Positions 36,957 to 47,681 of a stretch of 64,000 nucleotides of DNA are shown piece after piece; position 1 is the stretch's first letter, and each line of letters starts with the position of its first letter. The stretch comes from Virgifigura deserti (GTDB taxonomy: Bacteria > Pseudomonadota > Alphaproteobacteria > Dongiales > Dongiaceae). The stretch covers positions 62,001 through 126,000 of the forward strand of contig QOZR01000012.1 of the NCBI GenBank assembly GCA_003576685.1, read 5' to 3'. Under the pieces are notes generated by a model. That model was not told the DNA's origin. It did not search any database and saw only the letters and a program-made list of their open reading frames with translations. Made by a program: the position numbers and the translations under genes.

Positions 36957-38030
36957 TTGACGGAGAAGACTGCGCTGGTGACCGGAATCACGGGCCAGGA
37001 CGGTGCCTATTTGGCCGAATTTCTGCTGGAGAAGGGATACCGTGTGCACGGCGTGAAGCGGCGCTCGTCTTCCTTCAACACGGAGCGGGTGGACCATCTC
37101 TATGTCGACCCGCATGTCGACGATTCGCGTTTCCGGATGCATTACGGCGACATGACCGACGCCACGAACCTGATCCGGATCATCCAGGAGACGCAGCCCG
37201 ACGAGATCTACAACCTGGCGGCGCAGAGCCACGTGCAGGTCAGCTTCGAGACGCCGGAATACACGGCCAACGCCGACGCGCTCGGCACGCTGCGCCTGCT
37301 CGAGGCGATCCGGATCCTGCGGCTGGAGCGGCAGACCCGGTTCTATCAGGCCTCCACCTCCGAGCTCTACGGCAAGGCGCAGGCGGTCCCGCAGGACGAG
37401 ACGACGCCGTTCCACCCGCGCTCGCCCTATGCGGCGGCCAAGCTCTATGCCTACTGGATCACCGTGAACTATCGCGAGGCCTACGACATGCACGCCTCGA
37501 ACGGGATCCTGTTCAACCATGAGAGCCCGATCCGCGGCGAGACCTTCGTCACGCGCAAGATCACCCGCGCGGTCGCGGCGATCCATCACGGGTTTCAAGA
37601 CCGCCTCTATCTCGGCAACTTGGACGCCCAGCGCGACTGGGGCCATGCCCGCGACTATGTCGAGGGCATGTGGCGCATTTTGCAGCAGGACAGGCCCGAC
37701 GATTATGTGCTCGCCACCGGCGAGACCCGCAGCGTGCGCGAGTTCGTCGAGCTCGCCTTCGCGGAGATCGGACGCAGCATCGCGTGGCGCGGGAAAGGCG
37801 TGGAGGAGACGGGTGTCGACAGCGCCACCGGTCAGGTCCTGGTCGAGGTCGACCCGCGCTATTTCCGTCCGACGGAGGTGGACCTGCTGCTCGGCGACGC
37901 GACCAAGGCGCGTGAGACGCTCGGCTGGACCCCCCGCACCTCCTTCCGCCAGCTCGTGCGCGAGATGGTCGCGGCGGATTTGGAGGCGGTGGTCAACGAG
38001 AATGGGCGGCGCAACCGTGACGGCGCCTGA
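36957..38030 (+). CDS. gmd: GDP-mannose 4,6-dehydratase
   Basis: A 357-residue extended SDR enzyme converting GDP-D-mannose to GDP-4-keto-6-deoxy-D-mannose, the first committed step to GDP-L-fucose or GDP-D-rhamnose. Visible features are [32 protein letters not shown], the [13 protein letters not shown] stretch, the active-site STSELYGK, Y-x3-K in [12 protein letters not shown], and [15 protein letters not shown]. In that last motif an isoleucine stands where an arginine is usual (HESPRRG), a small deviation. The TTG start is preceded by GAAGGGG. It pairs with fcl upstream and leads directly into the exporter genes. Confidence 0.94.
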   Translation: MTEKTALVTGITGQDGAYLAEFLLEKGYRVHGVKRRSSSFNTERVDHLYVDPHVDDSRFRMHYGDMTDATNLIRIIQETQPDEIYNLAAQSHVQVSFETPEYTANADALGTLRLLEAIRILRLERQTRFYQASTSELYGKAQAVPQDETTPFHPRSPYAAAKLYAYWITVNYREAYDMHASNGILFNHESPIRGETFVTRKITRAVAAIHHGFQDRLYLGNLDAQRDWGHARDYVEGMWRILQQDRPDDYVLATGETRSVREFVELAFAEIGRSIAWRGKGVEETGVDSATGQVLVEVDPRYFRPTEVDLLLGDATKARETLGWTPRTSFRQLVREMVAADLEAVVNENGRRNRDGA

Positions 38031-38036
38031 TTGCGC

Positions 38037-38926
38037 ATGTTGAAAACCGCTGCATCGTTTCAGCGAGCCCATCAGCAGCTACAGCCCATGGAAGAAAGAA
38101 TCAACTCTGCGGAAAGCGTCCTGCGCCACCCCGGCCCCGCCCTGCGAAGCTGGTGGCGCGAGGCGCGTATGGCGGTTCCCCTCGGGTATCAGTTGGCGAA
38201 GCGGGACATACAAGCCAAGTACCGCCAGACCCTTCTCGGCTATATCTGGGCTCTGCTGCCGGCCGTTGCTACGACGTTGGCGTTCACGTTCATGCGCAGC
38301 ACGAAGCTCCTCAATACCGGCGACACGCAGATCCCCTATCCGTTGTACGCGTTTCTTGGCGCAATGTTTTGGCAGCTCTTCAGCAACTCGCTGTTGCAAC
38401 CGATGACCGTCGTTCAGGCTTCGAAGTCGATCCTCTCCAAGGTGCAGTTCCCGCGCGAGGCGCTCCTGGTCTCCGCGGTTCTTCTGGTCGCGATCGATTT
38501 TCTGATCAACATGAGCGTGTTGCCAGTGGTGTTCCTGGCGTTCGGCGCCTGGCCCGGCTGGGACATTCTTCTGCTGCCCGCCATAGTGGCGGGCACTGTC
38601 GTGGCCGGCATGGCGATCGGTATCCTGTTGGTACCGCTGAACCTGATTTTTCAGGACACCAGAATGGCTGTGCAGATGGTCCTGTCTTTCATGATTCTGA
38701 TCACGCCGATTGGTTACGTCACGCCGGCTGAGGGGTGGCTGCGGCTCTTGGTGACCCTCAATCCGATGTCGGCGCTGATCGAGGCGGGACGGGCGAGCCT
38801 GACGTCGCTGCCGATGCCGGCGTTCGCCAGCTGGGGCCCGACGGTTGGTGGCTCCTGCGTTCTTCTGCTGGTCGCATTGGCCTTTTATCTCATTGCGCTT
38901 CCGATCGTCGTCGAGAGGCAGAGTGC

Positions 38927-38930
<4 letters not shown>
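38037..38930 (+). CDS. wzm: Polysaccharide ABC exporter permease (Wzm)
   Basis: A 297-residue ABC-2 type membrane protein with an amphipathic N-terminal region and six hydrophobic segments. Typical Wzm/TagG features are the start of the membrane domain LAKRDIQAKYRQTLLGYIWALLPA and a C-terminal PLSALIEA-type segment, here NPMSALIEAGRASL. It forms the channel that carries an undecaprenyl-linked glycan across the inner membrane. The ATG at 38037 follows a TTG at 38031 that could also serve; the gmd stop ends at 38030. Its own stop overlaps the wzt ATG as ATGA, so the two subunits are coupled. Confidence 0.9.
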
Positions 38931-40447
<1,517 letters not shown>

Positions 40448-40497
40448 CAGGCGAGCACCTTCTCACAAGGCGCCGTGACGAATGAGAGATATGGTCG

Positions 40498-41244
40498 ATG
40501 CGTGAGCGCCTTTACGATGGAGCCTTAGCGCTTCACAAGCGGCTCGGTTACTGGCTTGGGCAGGGATTTGGAGGTCGTCACACGCTCCGCGCGGAAGCGG
40601 GCGCCGCGCGACGCTTCCTGCCCTCTTCCGGCGCTATCATACTTGATGTCGGCGCACATCGCGGTGAATGGAGCCGGGCACTTCTCGACATAGCCGGCCC
40701 GCAACTGGCAAGCATTTACGCTTTCGAGCCGGCACCCGAGAATCACGACTTCATCAGGAAAATTGCCGACCCACGCCTCGAACTCGTTCCGCTCGCCGCC
40801 AGCGACAACCCAGGCCAACTCGTTCTTTACAGCCACGTCTCGGGCGCCAGCATATCCTCGGTCTATCGCCGGAAGCTGGATCATTACGGCATGGAGTTCG
40901 ATAAGGAACGCCCCGTTGAGTGCACCACCGTCGACGCGTTTCTTTCGGAGAGGAATATCGAAAGAGTCGATTTTCTCAAGTTGGACGTCGAAGGGCACGA
41001 GATGAAGGTTCTGGAGGGAGCTCAGAAGAGCCTAACTTCAGGGAAAATTAGAGCCCTATCGTTTGAATTTGGCGGATGCAACATCGATTCCAGAACCTAC
41101 CTGCGCGATTTCTGGTTTTTCTTGGATGATCTCGGATTCGCAATTTACATCATCAATCCGTTGTCTGGCATACACGCAATTGAGAAATATCATGAACGGC
41201 AGGAGTCTTTCCTTACGACAAATTATATCGCCGTCCAAAGCTAG
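40498..41244 (+). CDS. FkbM-family methyltransferase
   Basis: A 248-residue SAM-dependent methyltransferase of the FkbM family. Motif I is ILDVGAHRGEWSRALL, followed by IYAFEPAPENHDFI, and the family's acidic stretch VDFLKLDVEGHEMKVLEGA. Members O-methylate sugars or other small substrates. It is the first of three consecutive FkbM-like genes directly after wzm-wzt, the place where chain-capping methyltransferases are often encoded, so methylation of the glycan end recognised by Wzt is a reasonable inference. It starts 50 nt after wzt. Confidence 0.88.
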   Translation: MRERLYDGALALHKRLGYWLGQGFGGRHTLRAEAGAARRFLPSSGAIILDVGAHRGEWSRALLDIAGPQLASIYAFEPAPENHDFIRKIADPRLELVPLAASDNPGQLVLYSHVSGASISSVYRRKLDHYGMEFDKERPVECTTVDAFLSERNIERVDFLKLDVEGHEMKVLEGAQKSLTSGKIRALSFEFGGCNIDSRTYLRDFWFFLDDLGFAIYIINPLSGIHAIEKYHERQESFLTTNYIAVQS

Positions 41245-41258
41245 ATAGGTTTCAGATC

Positions 41259-42407
41259 GTGACCGAGCGAGCGGAGAAAGCATTCGCGGTGCAGAGTTCA
41301 ATAATGACGACCGGACAAGGCCCGGCACCCGATGGCATCGACGGAGAGCGGGCACCGGAGGCCATGAAGGCGGAAGAGCCTGATTTTCGGAATGTCGTCC
41401 TGAGCCATGCCCGAAAGAGCCTGAATCCGAAAGATCTTGGAGCGCTTCAGGATCTGCTGGCGTCGGAACAAGGAGCGATGCTTGCAGAAGTTCTGATGCA
41501 GCGCCGGTGCCTGACAGACTTGCTCGAATTGAACAGGCGGAAGAATCAATGGCTCCTGAATTACCGTCGGGATGTCACCTCCCAATCAGGCGAAGATGGC
41601 GTTATCGAGAAGATTCTTGAGCTCATCCCCAATCAGACGGAATGGTGCGTCGAGTTTGGCGCACTGAATGGAGAGCTCTACAGCAACACATATAATCTGA
41701 TCATGAACCGTGGCTGGTCATCCATCCAGATCGAGGGTGAGCCGGCCTATCATAAAAGGCTTCAGCAGACCCATGCGGGTAGGGAGAACGTTCATTGCCT
41801 TAACCAGTATGTCGGGTTGGAAGCGGGAAGTACCCTCGACGAAATTCTTGCAAAATTCCCGATTCCGAAAGATTTCGACCTCCTATCGATCGACATTGAT
41901 GGATGTGACTATCACGTCTGGCGGTCGTTGAAGAACTACAGGCCGAAGATTATCGTCATCGAGTTCAACCCGGCCATCCCCCCCCACATCACCTTCGTTC
42001 AGGCGCCAGACTTCCGGCTACGCGAAGGCAGCTCCCTCCGCGCGATGTGGGAACTCGGCAAGGAACTGGGCTATACGCTGGTCTGCAACACCTTCGCGAA
42101 TGCGATATTTGTGCGAACCGATTACGCGGCCCCCTTCGGCGTGGAAACAGATGATCCCGAGCCGTTCTTTCGATCGCGGGAACTTCTCCTCGATCTTTTC
42201 CAGCTCTTCGACGGCACGCTCGTTGTCGAGGGAAACCGGACCCTTAACTGGAGTAAGGTGCCCTTCGGCAGCCGGGATCTGCAGGTAATGCCGTCGCTAT
42301 GTAGAGGGCCGTACTGGACGCGATTCCCCTTCATCAGAAAGAAATGGTTGCAACTGTTCCACCCGAATAGGGTGCGGAATCGCAAGCGTGCTTCCAAGGA
42401 TTATTGA
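41259..42407 (+). CDS. FkbM-like methyltransferase-fold protein, unusual architecture
   Basis: A 382-residue protein. After about 100 residues of non-conserved, helical sequence it contains SQSGEDGVIEKILE, an EFGALNGELYSNTYNL segment that replaces the usual GxGxG loop, IQIEGEPAYHKRL, and DLLSIDIDGCDYHVWRSL, where FkbM proteins have the DVEG acidic motif. This pattern is known from an FkbM-related group with uncertain activity. The GTG start at 41259 is 14 nt after the preceding stop; an ATG at 41304 is an alternative. It probably modifies the polysaccharide, but the loop change makes methyltransferase activity less certain than for its neighbours. Confidence 0.78.
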   Translation: MTERAEKAFAVQSSIMTTGQGPAPDGIDGERAPEAMKAEEPDFRNVVLSHARKSLNPKDLGALQDLLASEQGAMLAEVLMQRRCLTDLLELNRRKNQWLLNYRRDVTSQSGEDGVIEKILELIPNQTEWCVEFGALNGELYSNTYNLIMNRGWSSIQIEGEPAYHKRLQQTHAGRENVHCLNQYVGLEAGSTLDEILAKFPIPKDFDLLSIDIDGCDYHVWRSLKNYRPKIIVIEFNPAIPPHITFVQAPDFRLREGSSLRAMWELGKELGYTLVCNTFANAIFVRTDYAAPFGVETDDPEPFFRSRELLLDLFQLFDGTLVVEGNRTLNWSKVPFGSRDLQVMPSLCRGPYWTRFPFIRKKWLQLFHPNRVRNRKRASKDY

Positions 42408-42418
42408 CAGTAACTGTA

Positions 42419-42450
42419 TCGGCCGCCCCACCATGGGGCGGGACGGCCGA
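42419..42450. repeat. Strong hairpin between two FkbM-like genes
   Basis: CCGCCCC (42423-42429) and GGGGCGG (42435-42441) form a perfect 7-bp stem around the 5-nt loop ACCAT, extended by TCGGCC and GGCCGA after a short bulge. It starts 12 nt after a stop codon and ends 40 nt before the next start. There is no U-run, so attenuation or mRNA processing is more likely than full termination. Confidence 0.5.
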
Positions 42451-42489
42451 GAGCACTCTTCAAACAACGAATAATGCAGAGACGGATCC

Positions 42490-43215
42490 GTGCTCTTCCT
42501 CAACAGGATTTCGACAAGACAAAAGAAAATAAATGCCTGGATGCGAGGCATCAAGAGGGCAAGAGCATCCCGACGGATCAATTTTTTTCTGAAGCGCTCG
42601 CGCGGCGTGATCCATATCGGTGCGAGCAGCGGCCAAGAACGCGACCTCTATGCCGAGCACAATCTAAAGGTCTTGTGGCTTGAGCCTATCCCGGGCGTTT
42701 TCGACCAACTGGTCGAGAACATACGGGGCTATGCGAATCAACGAGCGCTTCAAGCCCTGCTCCTCGATCAGGATGACGTCGAGGTCGCGCTACATATCGC
42801 GAGCAATTCGGGAAAGTCGTCGTCCGTCCTGCCGATGAAAGATCACAAGCGGATGTGGCCGCATGTGCATTACGACGGGCAGCTTTCCATGCGCAGCACC
42901 ACCCTCGATACCCTGATCCGAAGAGAGAGCGTCGACGAACGGAGCTATGACACGATCGTCATGGATACGCAGGGATCGGAGCTCCGCGTCCTCATGGGGG
43001 CCCGTTCCACCCTGCAAGGGATCACTTACGTCAAGGTAGAGGCGGCGGACTTCGAATCCTACGAAGGCGGATGTACGGTCGAGGATCTGAGCGCCTTCTT
43101 CGGTGAGGCGGGCTTCGTCGAAGAGCGACGCCAGTGCTTCTCGAGCATGCCGGGCGTCGGCAGCTATTTCGACCTGGTCTTTCGTCGGCTGGACAAAGCG
43201 CAGCAGCCGACATGA
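42490..43215 (+). CDS. FkbM-family methyltransferase
   Basis: A 241-residue SAM-dependent methyltransferase-like protein. Motif I reads GVIHIGASSGQERDLYAEH, then VLWLEPIPGVFDQLVENI, a NSGKSSSVL segment, and the acidic YDTIVMDTQGSELRVLMGA. These are hallmarks of the FkbM group. The predicted start is GTG at 42490. Its stop overlaps the ATG of the next methyltransferase gene as ATGA, so the two are translated together. Target unknown, presumably a sugar hydroxyl in the polysaccharide. Confidence 0.85.
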   Translation: MLFLNRISTRQKKINAWMRGIKRARASRRINFFLKRSRGVIHIGASSGQERDLYAEHNLKVLWLEPIPGVFDQLVENIRGYANQRALQALLLDQDDVEVALHIASNSGKSSSVLPMKDHKRMWPHVHYDGQLSMRSTTLDTLIRRESVDERSYDTIVMDTQGSELRVLMGARSTLQGITYVKVEAADFESYEGGCTVEDLSAFFGEAGFVEERRQCFSSMPGVGSYFDLVFRRLDKAQQPT

Positions 43216-43841
43216 GTGGGCGAATGGGAGCGGTAGAGACGCTGGCGAGAGTGGTTCGGAACCGGCACCTGATCAAGCGGGCGGCAGCGGCCCCTACCCT
43301 CAAGCTCAATCTCGGCTGTGGCGGCAATCGGCAGGATGGATATGTCAATGTCGACGTCCGGCCACTGCCCAGCGTCGACCTCGTCGCGGGGCCGAAGGAT
43401 TGTCTGCGCTACTTTTCCGGGCGCTGTGACGAGATCTACATCTCCCATGTCCTCGAGCATTTCGCCAGCCCGGGAAAGGCGAAGCGCGATCACGACGAAA
43501 CGGTCCTCGGTTTCTTGAAAGCCATCCACATGCTTCTCAAGCCGGGCGGCGTCATACGGGTTGCGGTTCCTGACTTCGGGGCGATCACAAGGCTCTATGT
43601 GGAGGGCCGGCTCCCGCTCTACCCGCGCCTCCTCGGGCGGCTGTGCGGCGAGCAGGACTACCGGGAAAACCTCCACAAATGCCTGTTCGACCGCGCCTTT
43701 CTGGAGCAGTGCCTGACCGAAACGGGGTTCGTGAACGTGCAGGAATGGGATCCGGAGACCACCGGTCTACGCCGAGATTCCAGTTTCGACGAGCTCGACG
43801 GCATACGAACCAGCCTCAACCTGATGGCCGAGAAAGGTTGA
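43212..43841 (+). CDS. Class I SAM-dependent methyltransferase
   Basis: A 209-residue methyltransferase-like protein: LKLNLGCGGNRQDGYVNVDVRP as motif I, DEIYISHVLEHFASP, LLKPGGVIRVAVPDF and a C-terminal tyrosine-rich segment. This subtype (often found in polysaccharide loci) is predicted to act on sugars or lipids. I use the ATG at 43212 that overlaps the previous stop; its own TGA overlaps the ATG of the following glycosyltransferase (TGATG). Together these overlaps show a tightly coupled operon. Confidence 0.88.
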   Translation: MSGRMGAVETLARVVRNRHLIKRAAAAPTLKLNLGCGGNRQDGYVNVDVRPLPSVDLVAGPKDCLRYFSGRCDEIYISHVLEHFASPGKAKRDHDETVLGFLKAIHMLLKPGGVIRVAVPDFGAITRLYVEGRLPLYPRLLGRLCGEQDYRENLHKCLFDRAFLEQCLTETGFVNVQEWDPETTGLRRDSSFDELDGIRTSLNLMAEKG

Positions 43842-45052
43842 TGGGGAACCGGCCGCGCCTCCTGTTCGTCCACGCCGGCGGACGTCGGGAACGGCTTGCG
43901 CAGCTCGAACAGGGGGTGCCGATGGCGCAGGAGTTCTTCTATGGCCTGCCCCAACTGCGACAGCGGGGACTGGAGGTCGAGCTGCTCGAAACGACGGAGC
44001 TCGCACCTGATCCGGAAACATGGCGCTATCGGTGGGCCGCCCACAAAGACCGTCGGCGCAGCCGCGAATTGGGGATGGAGCATTGCGAGCGCCTGTTCGT
44101 CGAGGAGAGGCACCATCTGCGGACCTACGATCTCCTGCTCGCCGGTACCGAATATGTCGCCCTCGGACTTGCCGATCATTTGCGAGGCTGGCGCGGGCGG
44201 GCGCGCGTGCCGATGCTGTTCTTCGTCATGGGCATGCTCAGCAAGCCGCTGCGCCGCTTCCCCGACGGCAGCCGGCAGCGGCGGCAGGCACTGGACAGGT
44301 ATCGCGATCTGTTGCGGGCGTCGCGAGGTGCCCTGTTCCTCGGCGAGGGCGAATATCGCGCGGCACTGACTCTCTTCCCCGACTTGCATTCGCGGCTGCA
44401 CTTCGTTCCCTTCGGGGTCGACATGGATTTCTGGACGCCCGGTCAGGAGGCGTCGGACGCAGGCGGGCAATATGTCCTCTTCGTCGGCAATGACGCGAAC
44501 CGGGACATCGACATGCTGCATCAGATCGCGCGGGCGATGCCGGAGCAGCGGTTTGTAGCACTGTCGTCGCTGCTCGGGGACAGGACTGTTCCGCCCAACC
44601 TGAAGGTTATAGCCAGTCATTGGAAGAAGGCCGTTCTGACAGACGAGGAGGTTCGCGCCTACTACCGGAACGCCGCGGCCGTTCTCCTCCCCATCAGAGA
44701 AACCCTTCAGCCATCGGGACAGAGCGTCGCGCTTCAGGCGATGGCGTGTGGCTGCCCGGTCGTGATCTCGGAGTTCGGCGGCTTTTGGGAACGCGGCGTT
44801 TTCAGCAATGGCGAAGATATTCTCTTCGCCCAACCAAACACGCCAGAGGCGTTCGTCAGAATTCTGTCGAGCTTGGCTCGCAATCCGGACTCGGCTCGCC
44901 GGATTGGGCGGAACGGCCGGGCACGGGTGCTCGAGCGGTATCGGCTTGACCTCTTCGCCGACCGCCTCGCATACATAGCAGCAGGCAACGGAGCCGAGGC
45001 TTTCCCTTGGAAAGGTTGCCTCGGTACAGTAAGCGTGAGTCCGTTGGTCTAA
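43841..45052 (+). CDS. Glycosyltransferase, GT4/GT1-like (GT-B fold)
   Basis: A 403-residue predicted glycosyltransferase. The N-terminal domain begins RPRLLFVHAGGRRERLAQLEQG. The C-terminal domain carries YVLFVGNDANRDIDML, LKVIASHWKKAVLTDEEVRAYYRNA and the donor-binding segment LQPSGQSVALQAMACGCPVVISEFGGFWE. Its N-terminal half is less typical than other GT4 members here. The ATG overlaps the upstream methyltransferase stop; the sulfotransferase gene begins 13 nt downstream. Sugar specificity is unknown. Confidence 0.82.
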   Translation: MGNRPRLLFVHAGGRRERLAQLEQGVPMAQEFFYGLPQLRQRGLEVELLETTELAPDPETWRYRWAAHKDRRRSRELGMEHCERLFVEERHHLRTYDLLLAGTEYVALGLADHLRGWRGRARVPMLFFVMGMLSKPLRRFPDGSRQRRQALDRYRDLLRASRGALFLGEGEYRAALTLFPDLHSRLHFVPFGVDMDFWTPGQEASDAGGQYVLFVGNDANRDIDMLHQIARAMPEQRFVALSSLLGDRTVPPNLKVIASHWKKAVLTDEEVRAYYRNAAAVLLPIRETLQPSGQSVALQAMACGCPVVISEFGGFWERGVFSNGEDILFAQPNTPEAFVRILSSLARNPDSARRIGRNGRARVLERYRLDLFADRLAYIAAGNGAEAFPWKGCLGTVSVSPLV

Positions 45053-45065
45053 TTGATACACGGCA

Positions 45066-45914
45066 ATGTCGAGGACACTCATCCTTCTCAGCCACAAACG
45101 GTCTGGCACGACCGCTCTGTTCCGCGCATTTCAGGAGCACCCCCAGGTGAAGGTCTGTCATTGGAACCAGGAGATTCGCATTTGGGAGCCTAATTTCTGG
45201 AATCTGGCGGCCCGGGCGATTGAGGGCGATGTGGAGCCTTTCCGCAGTCGTCTCGCCGAAAGTCACCCATTCCTTGATGTTCCGAGGTCTCCGACGAAGG
45301 ACGATATTTTCGACCTGTGGGACCAGAGTCTCGCGCGGCTCGGCCCGGTTCTCTTTGATAAATCGCCGCAGTATCTCGGGAATCGATCTGCCCTAAACCT
45401 CATAAGGCAATATCGTGATGGCGGTCGCGACGTCCGTTTCTTTGCTGTTATTCGCAATCCCGAAGACGTAATTGCTAGCCAGTACGAAGTTCTAGGGCGT
45501 GGATCGCGCCGTCATGCAATAGAGCGGTGGCGCCGGTTGGTGCAGGAGTTCCGGCACTTGGAGGACGACAGCCTTGAAAGGCGCGAGACTCACTGGCTGG
45601 CGAAGAATGATCATCTTTTCGAGCTTATCACCAAGGGCGAGAACATTCCGATCTTCCGCTATGAGGATCTGGCCGCCGCGCCGCATGTTTACATGCCCCA
45701 TATTTTCCACCATTGCGGCGTCGAGCATGTTCCTGAAAGCTATGCGGACTTTCATCCCACGAACGTCGGCCGACGCAGGCGCTCTACGGATCGAGAGGTA
45801 CGCAACTGGCGCCCGGGAGCGCGGCTTGCGAAGGCCATGGCCTTCTATGGCTACAGTACGGCGATATCGGGCCCCCACGGTCTCGGCCGCTTCGCCCAGT
45901 GCTTTAGGCGATAA
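45066..45914 (+). CDS. PAPS-dependent sulfotransferase family protein
   Basis: A 282-residue P-loop sulfotransferase. The 5'-phosphosulfate-binding loop is LSHKRSGTTALFRAF (residues 8-22). The 3'-phosphate-binding stretch VRFFAVIRNPEDVIASQYE lies near 125, and a catalytic-region YEDLAAAP follows. Such enzymes transfer sulfate from PAPS to carbohydrate hydroxyls, as NodH and Stf0-like proteins do. In this locus it presumably sulfates the surface polysaccharide or a lipid-linked intermediate in the cytoplasm. No PAPS synthesis genes are in the window. Confidence 0.85.
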   Translation: MSRTLILLSHKRSGTTALFRAFQEHPQVKVCHWNQEIRIWEPNFWNLAARAIEGDVEPFRSRLAESHPFLDVPRSPTKDDIFDLWDQSLARLGPVLFDKSPQYLGNRSALNLIRQYRDGGRDVRFFAVIRNPEDVIASQYEVLGRGSRRHAIERWRRLVQEFRHLEDDSLERRETHWLAKNDHLFELITKGENIPIFRYEDLAAAPHVYMPHIFHHCGVEHVPESYADFHPTNVGRRRRSTDREVRNWRPGARLAKAMAFYGYSTAISGPHGLGRFAQCFRR

Positions 45915-46019
45915 CGGGAGGCGCCTCTTGGTTTCGGGGACAGAGCTACGCAGAATAGGATCGACTCACGCGATCACTCCGATACATAGCAACGCATTAA
46001 TAGAATATAGAAAACGGCG

Positions 46020-47681
46020 ATGAAGAAAATTCTTGGCGTCCGATTTGGCCACGACGCAGCGGCATGTCTGGTCATCGGGGGGCGCATCATTGCAGATGTC
46101 GCGGAAGAGCGCTTTACCCGCAAGAAGAACGACGGCTCCTTTCCGGTCCATGCCATTCGCTTCTGCCTGGAATCCGCCGAAATCGAACCGTCCGATCTCG
46201 ATGCCGTTGCCGTTGCCTCGGAGTATGTGGCGCCGGAATTCGCCTATTTCTTCCCGGGCCTGATTCCACCGGAAGCCGCTGCGCCCGTGTCGCAGGATCC
46301 GCTCCCAATCTACATGGACCGTTTTCCGGTCACCCGCGAATGCCGGCTTGTGCGCGTCGAGCACCACCGCGCCCACGCCGCAAGCGCCTATTACACGGCC
46401 GGTCTCGGTCGGACTGAGCGCACACTGGTCGCCGTGTTGGACGGCATGGGCGACCGCTCATCCGTGAGCATCTGGCGAGGACAAGGCAATCGGCTCGAAC
46501 CGCTGGCCTCCTGGGATGGCAGTGGGTCTATCGGTCGATTCTACTCGGCCGCCACCGAAGCTCTCGGATGGCGCCACGGAAGCGACGAGTGGAAACTGAT
46601 GGGCCTTGCGCCTTACGGCACGCCCCGACCAGGGTTGTTCGATCGCTTCTATCCTGTCTACCGGGACGGCGAGCTGATCGAGGCGCGGAGCTACGCCAGG
46701 GTTCATCGCTTTCCCGATCACGGCACCTTCCACTATCATATGGAAGAGGCGCTGGCACTTCGGGACCTGCTGCGCGAAGTATCCCGGGAAGACTTCGCCG
46801 CGGAGGCACAGCGCGTCGCGGAAGAGCAGGCTCAGGCTCTTATCCTGCCCTGGCTGGACCGTGAAGGCACGCGCACGCTCTGCTGCGCCGGCGGCTTCTT
46901 CCTTAACGTGAAGCTCAATGGAAAACTTTGGCAGTCGGGACGGATCGATCAGCACTGGGTCTATCCCAACCCGGGCGACTCAGGCCTGCCGGCAGGGGCC
47001 GCCCTGGCCGCATATTACGAGGCGCACCCCGAAGCCGAAATGGAGCGCTTGGAACATCTCTATCATGGCCCCGAATTCTCCAATGCGGAGATCCAGGCGG
47101 CGCTGGAGGCCCGCCATATTCCATACACACGCCCGGCGGACCTTCCCGAGACGGTGGCCCGACTCCTGGCGGACAACAGGATCCTCGGCTGGTTTCAGGG
47201 CCGCATGGAGTCCGGTCCTCGCGCCCTTGGGGGCCGCTCGATCCTGATGAGTCCGCTGCGCGCCGAGAACAAGGACATCATCAACGCGTCGGTGAAGTAC
47301 CGCGAGGCCTTTCGGCCGTTCTGCCCGGCCCTGTTGGACGAGAAGAAGGAAGACTACCTCGTGCAGCCGCGCTCCGAGCCCTTCATGATCACCGGTTTCG
47401 ACGCGGCTCCGGGCCGGCGCGACAACATTCCGGCGGTGGTCCATGTCGACGGATCGTTGCGGCCGCAGACCGTACAGGCCGATGTGAACCCGCGCTTCCA
47501 CGCCCTGATCGAGGCGTTCGGCAACCTCACGAACGAGTATGTGGTTCTCAACACATCCTTCAATGTGAAGGGTGAACCGATTGTCTGCACGCCGAGCGAC
47601 GCGATCAAGTGCTTCTTCGATACCGGGCTGGAATATCTGGCGATCGGCGATTTCCTCGTGGCGAAACCCGGCATCGCATGA
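46020..47681 (+). CDS. Carbamoyltransferase, NodU/CmcH family
   Basis: A 553-residue O-carbamoyltransferase. The N-terminal Kae1-like domain begins LGVRFGHDAAACLVIGG and includes VEHHRAHAASAYY, whose histidines bind iron, and VLDGMGDRSSVSIW. The C-terminal domain shows GRMESGPRALGGRSILMSP and FRPFCPALL, then NTSFNVKGEPIVC. NodU-type enzymes form carbamoyl-adenylate and pass the carbamoyl group to a sugar hydroxyl. It follows the sulfotransferase gene after a 105-nt AT-rich gap and overlaps the start of the next glycosyltransferase gene. The target is presumably a glycan residue. Confidence 0.93.
   Translation: MKKILGVRFGHDAAACLVIGGRIIADVAEERFTRKKNDGSFPVHAIRFCLESAEIEPSDLDAVAVASEYVAPEFAYFFPGLIPPEAAAPVSQDPLPIYMDRFPVTRECRLVRVEHHRAHAASAYYTAGLGRTERTLVAVLDGMGDRSSVSIWRGQGNRLEPLASWDGSGSIGRFYSAATEALGWRHGSDEWKLMGLAPYGTPRPGLFDRFYPVYRDGELIEARSYARVHRFPDHGTFHYHMEEALALRDLLREVSREDFAAEAQRVAEEQAQALILPWLDREGTRTLCCAGGFFLNVKLNGKLWQSGRIDQHWVYPNPGDSGLPAGAALAAYYEAHPEAEMERLEHLYHGPEFSNAEIQAALEARHIPYTRPADLPETVARLLADNRILGWFQGRMESGPRALGGRSILMSPLRAENKDIINASVKYREAFRPFCPALLDEKKEDYLVQPRSEPFMITGFDAAPGRRDNIPAVVHVDGSLRPQTVQADVNPRFHALIEAFGNLTNEYVVLNTSFNVKGEPIVCTPSDAIKCFFDTGLEYLAIGDFLVAKPGIA

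Noticed and set aside
36528-38072. 514-codon minus-strand frame opposite gmd and fcl
   Set aside because: The plus strand encodes clear GDP-fucose enzymes; the antisense frame has no protein-like pattern.
43658-45109. 483-codon minus-strand frame opposite the glycosyltransferase gene
   Set aside because: The plus strand has overlapping start/stop codons and glycosyltransferase motifs; the antisense frame has none.
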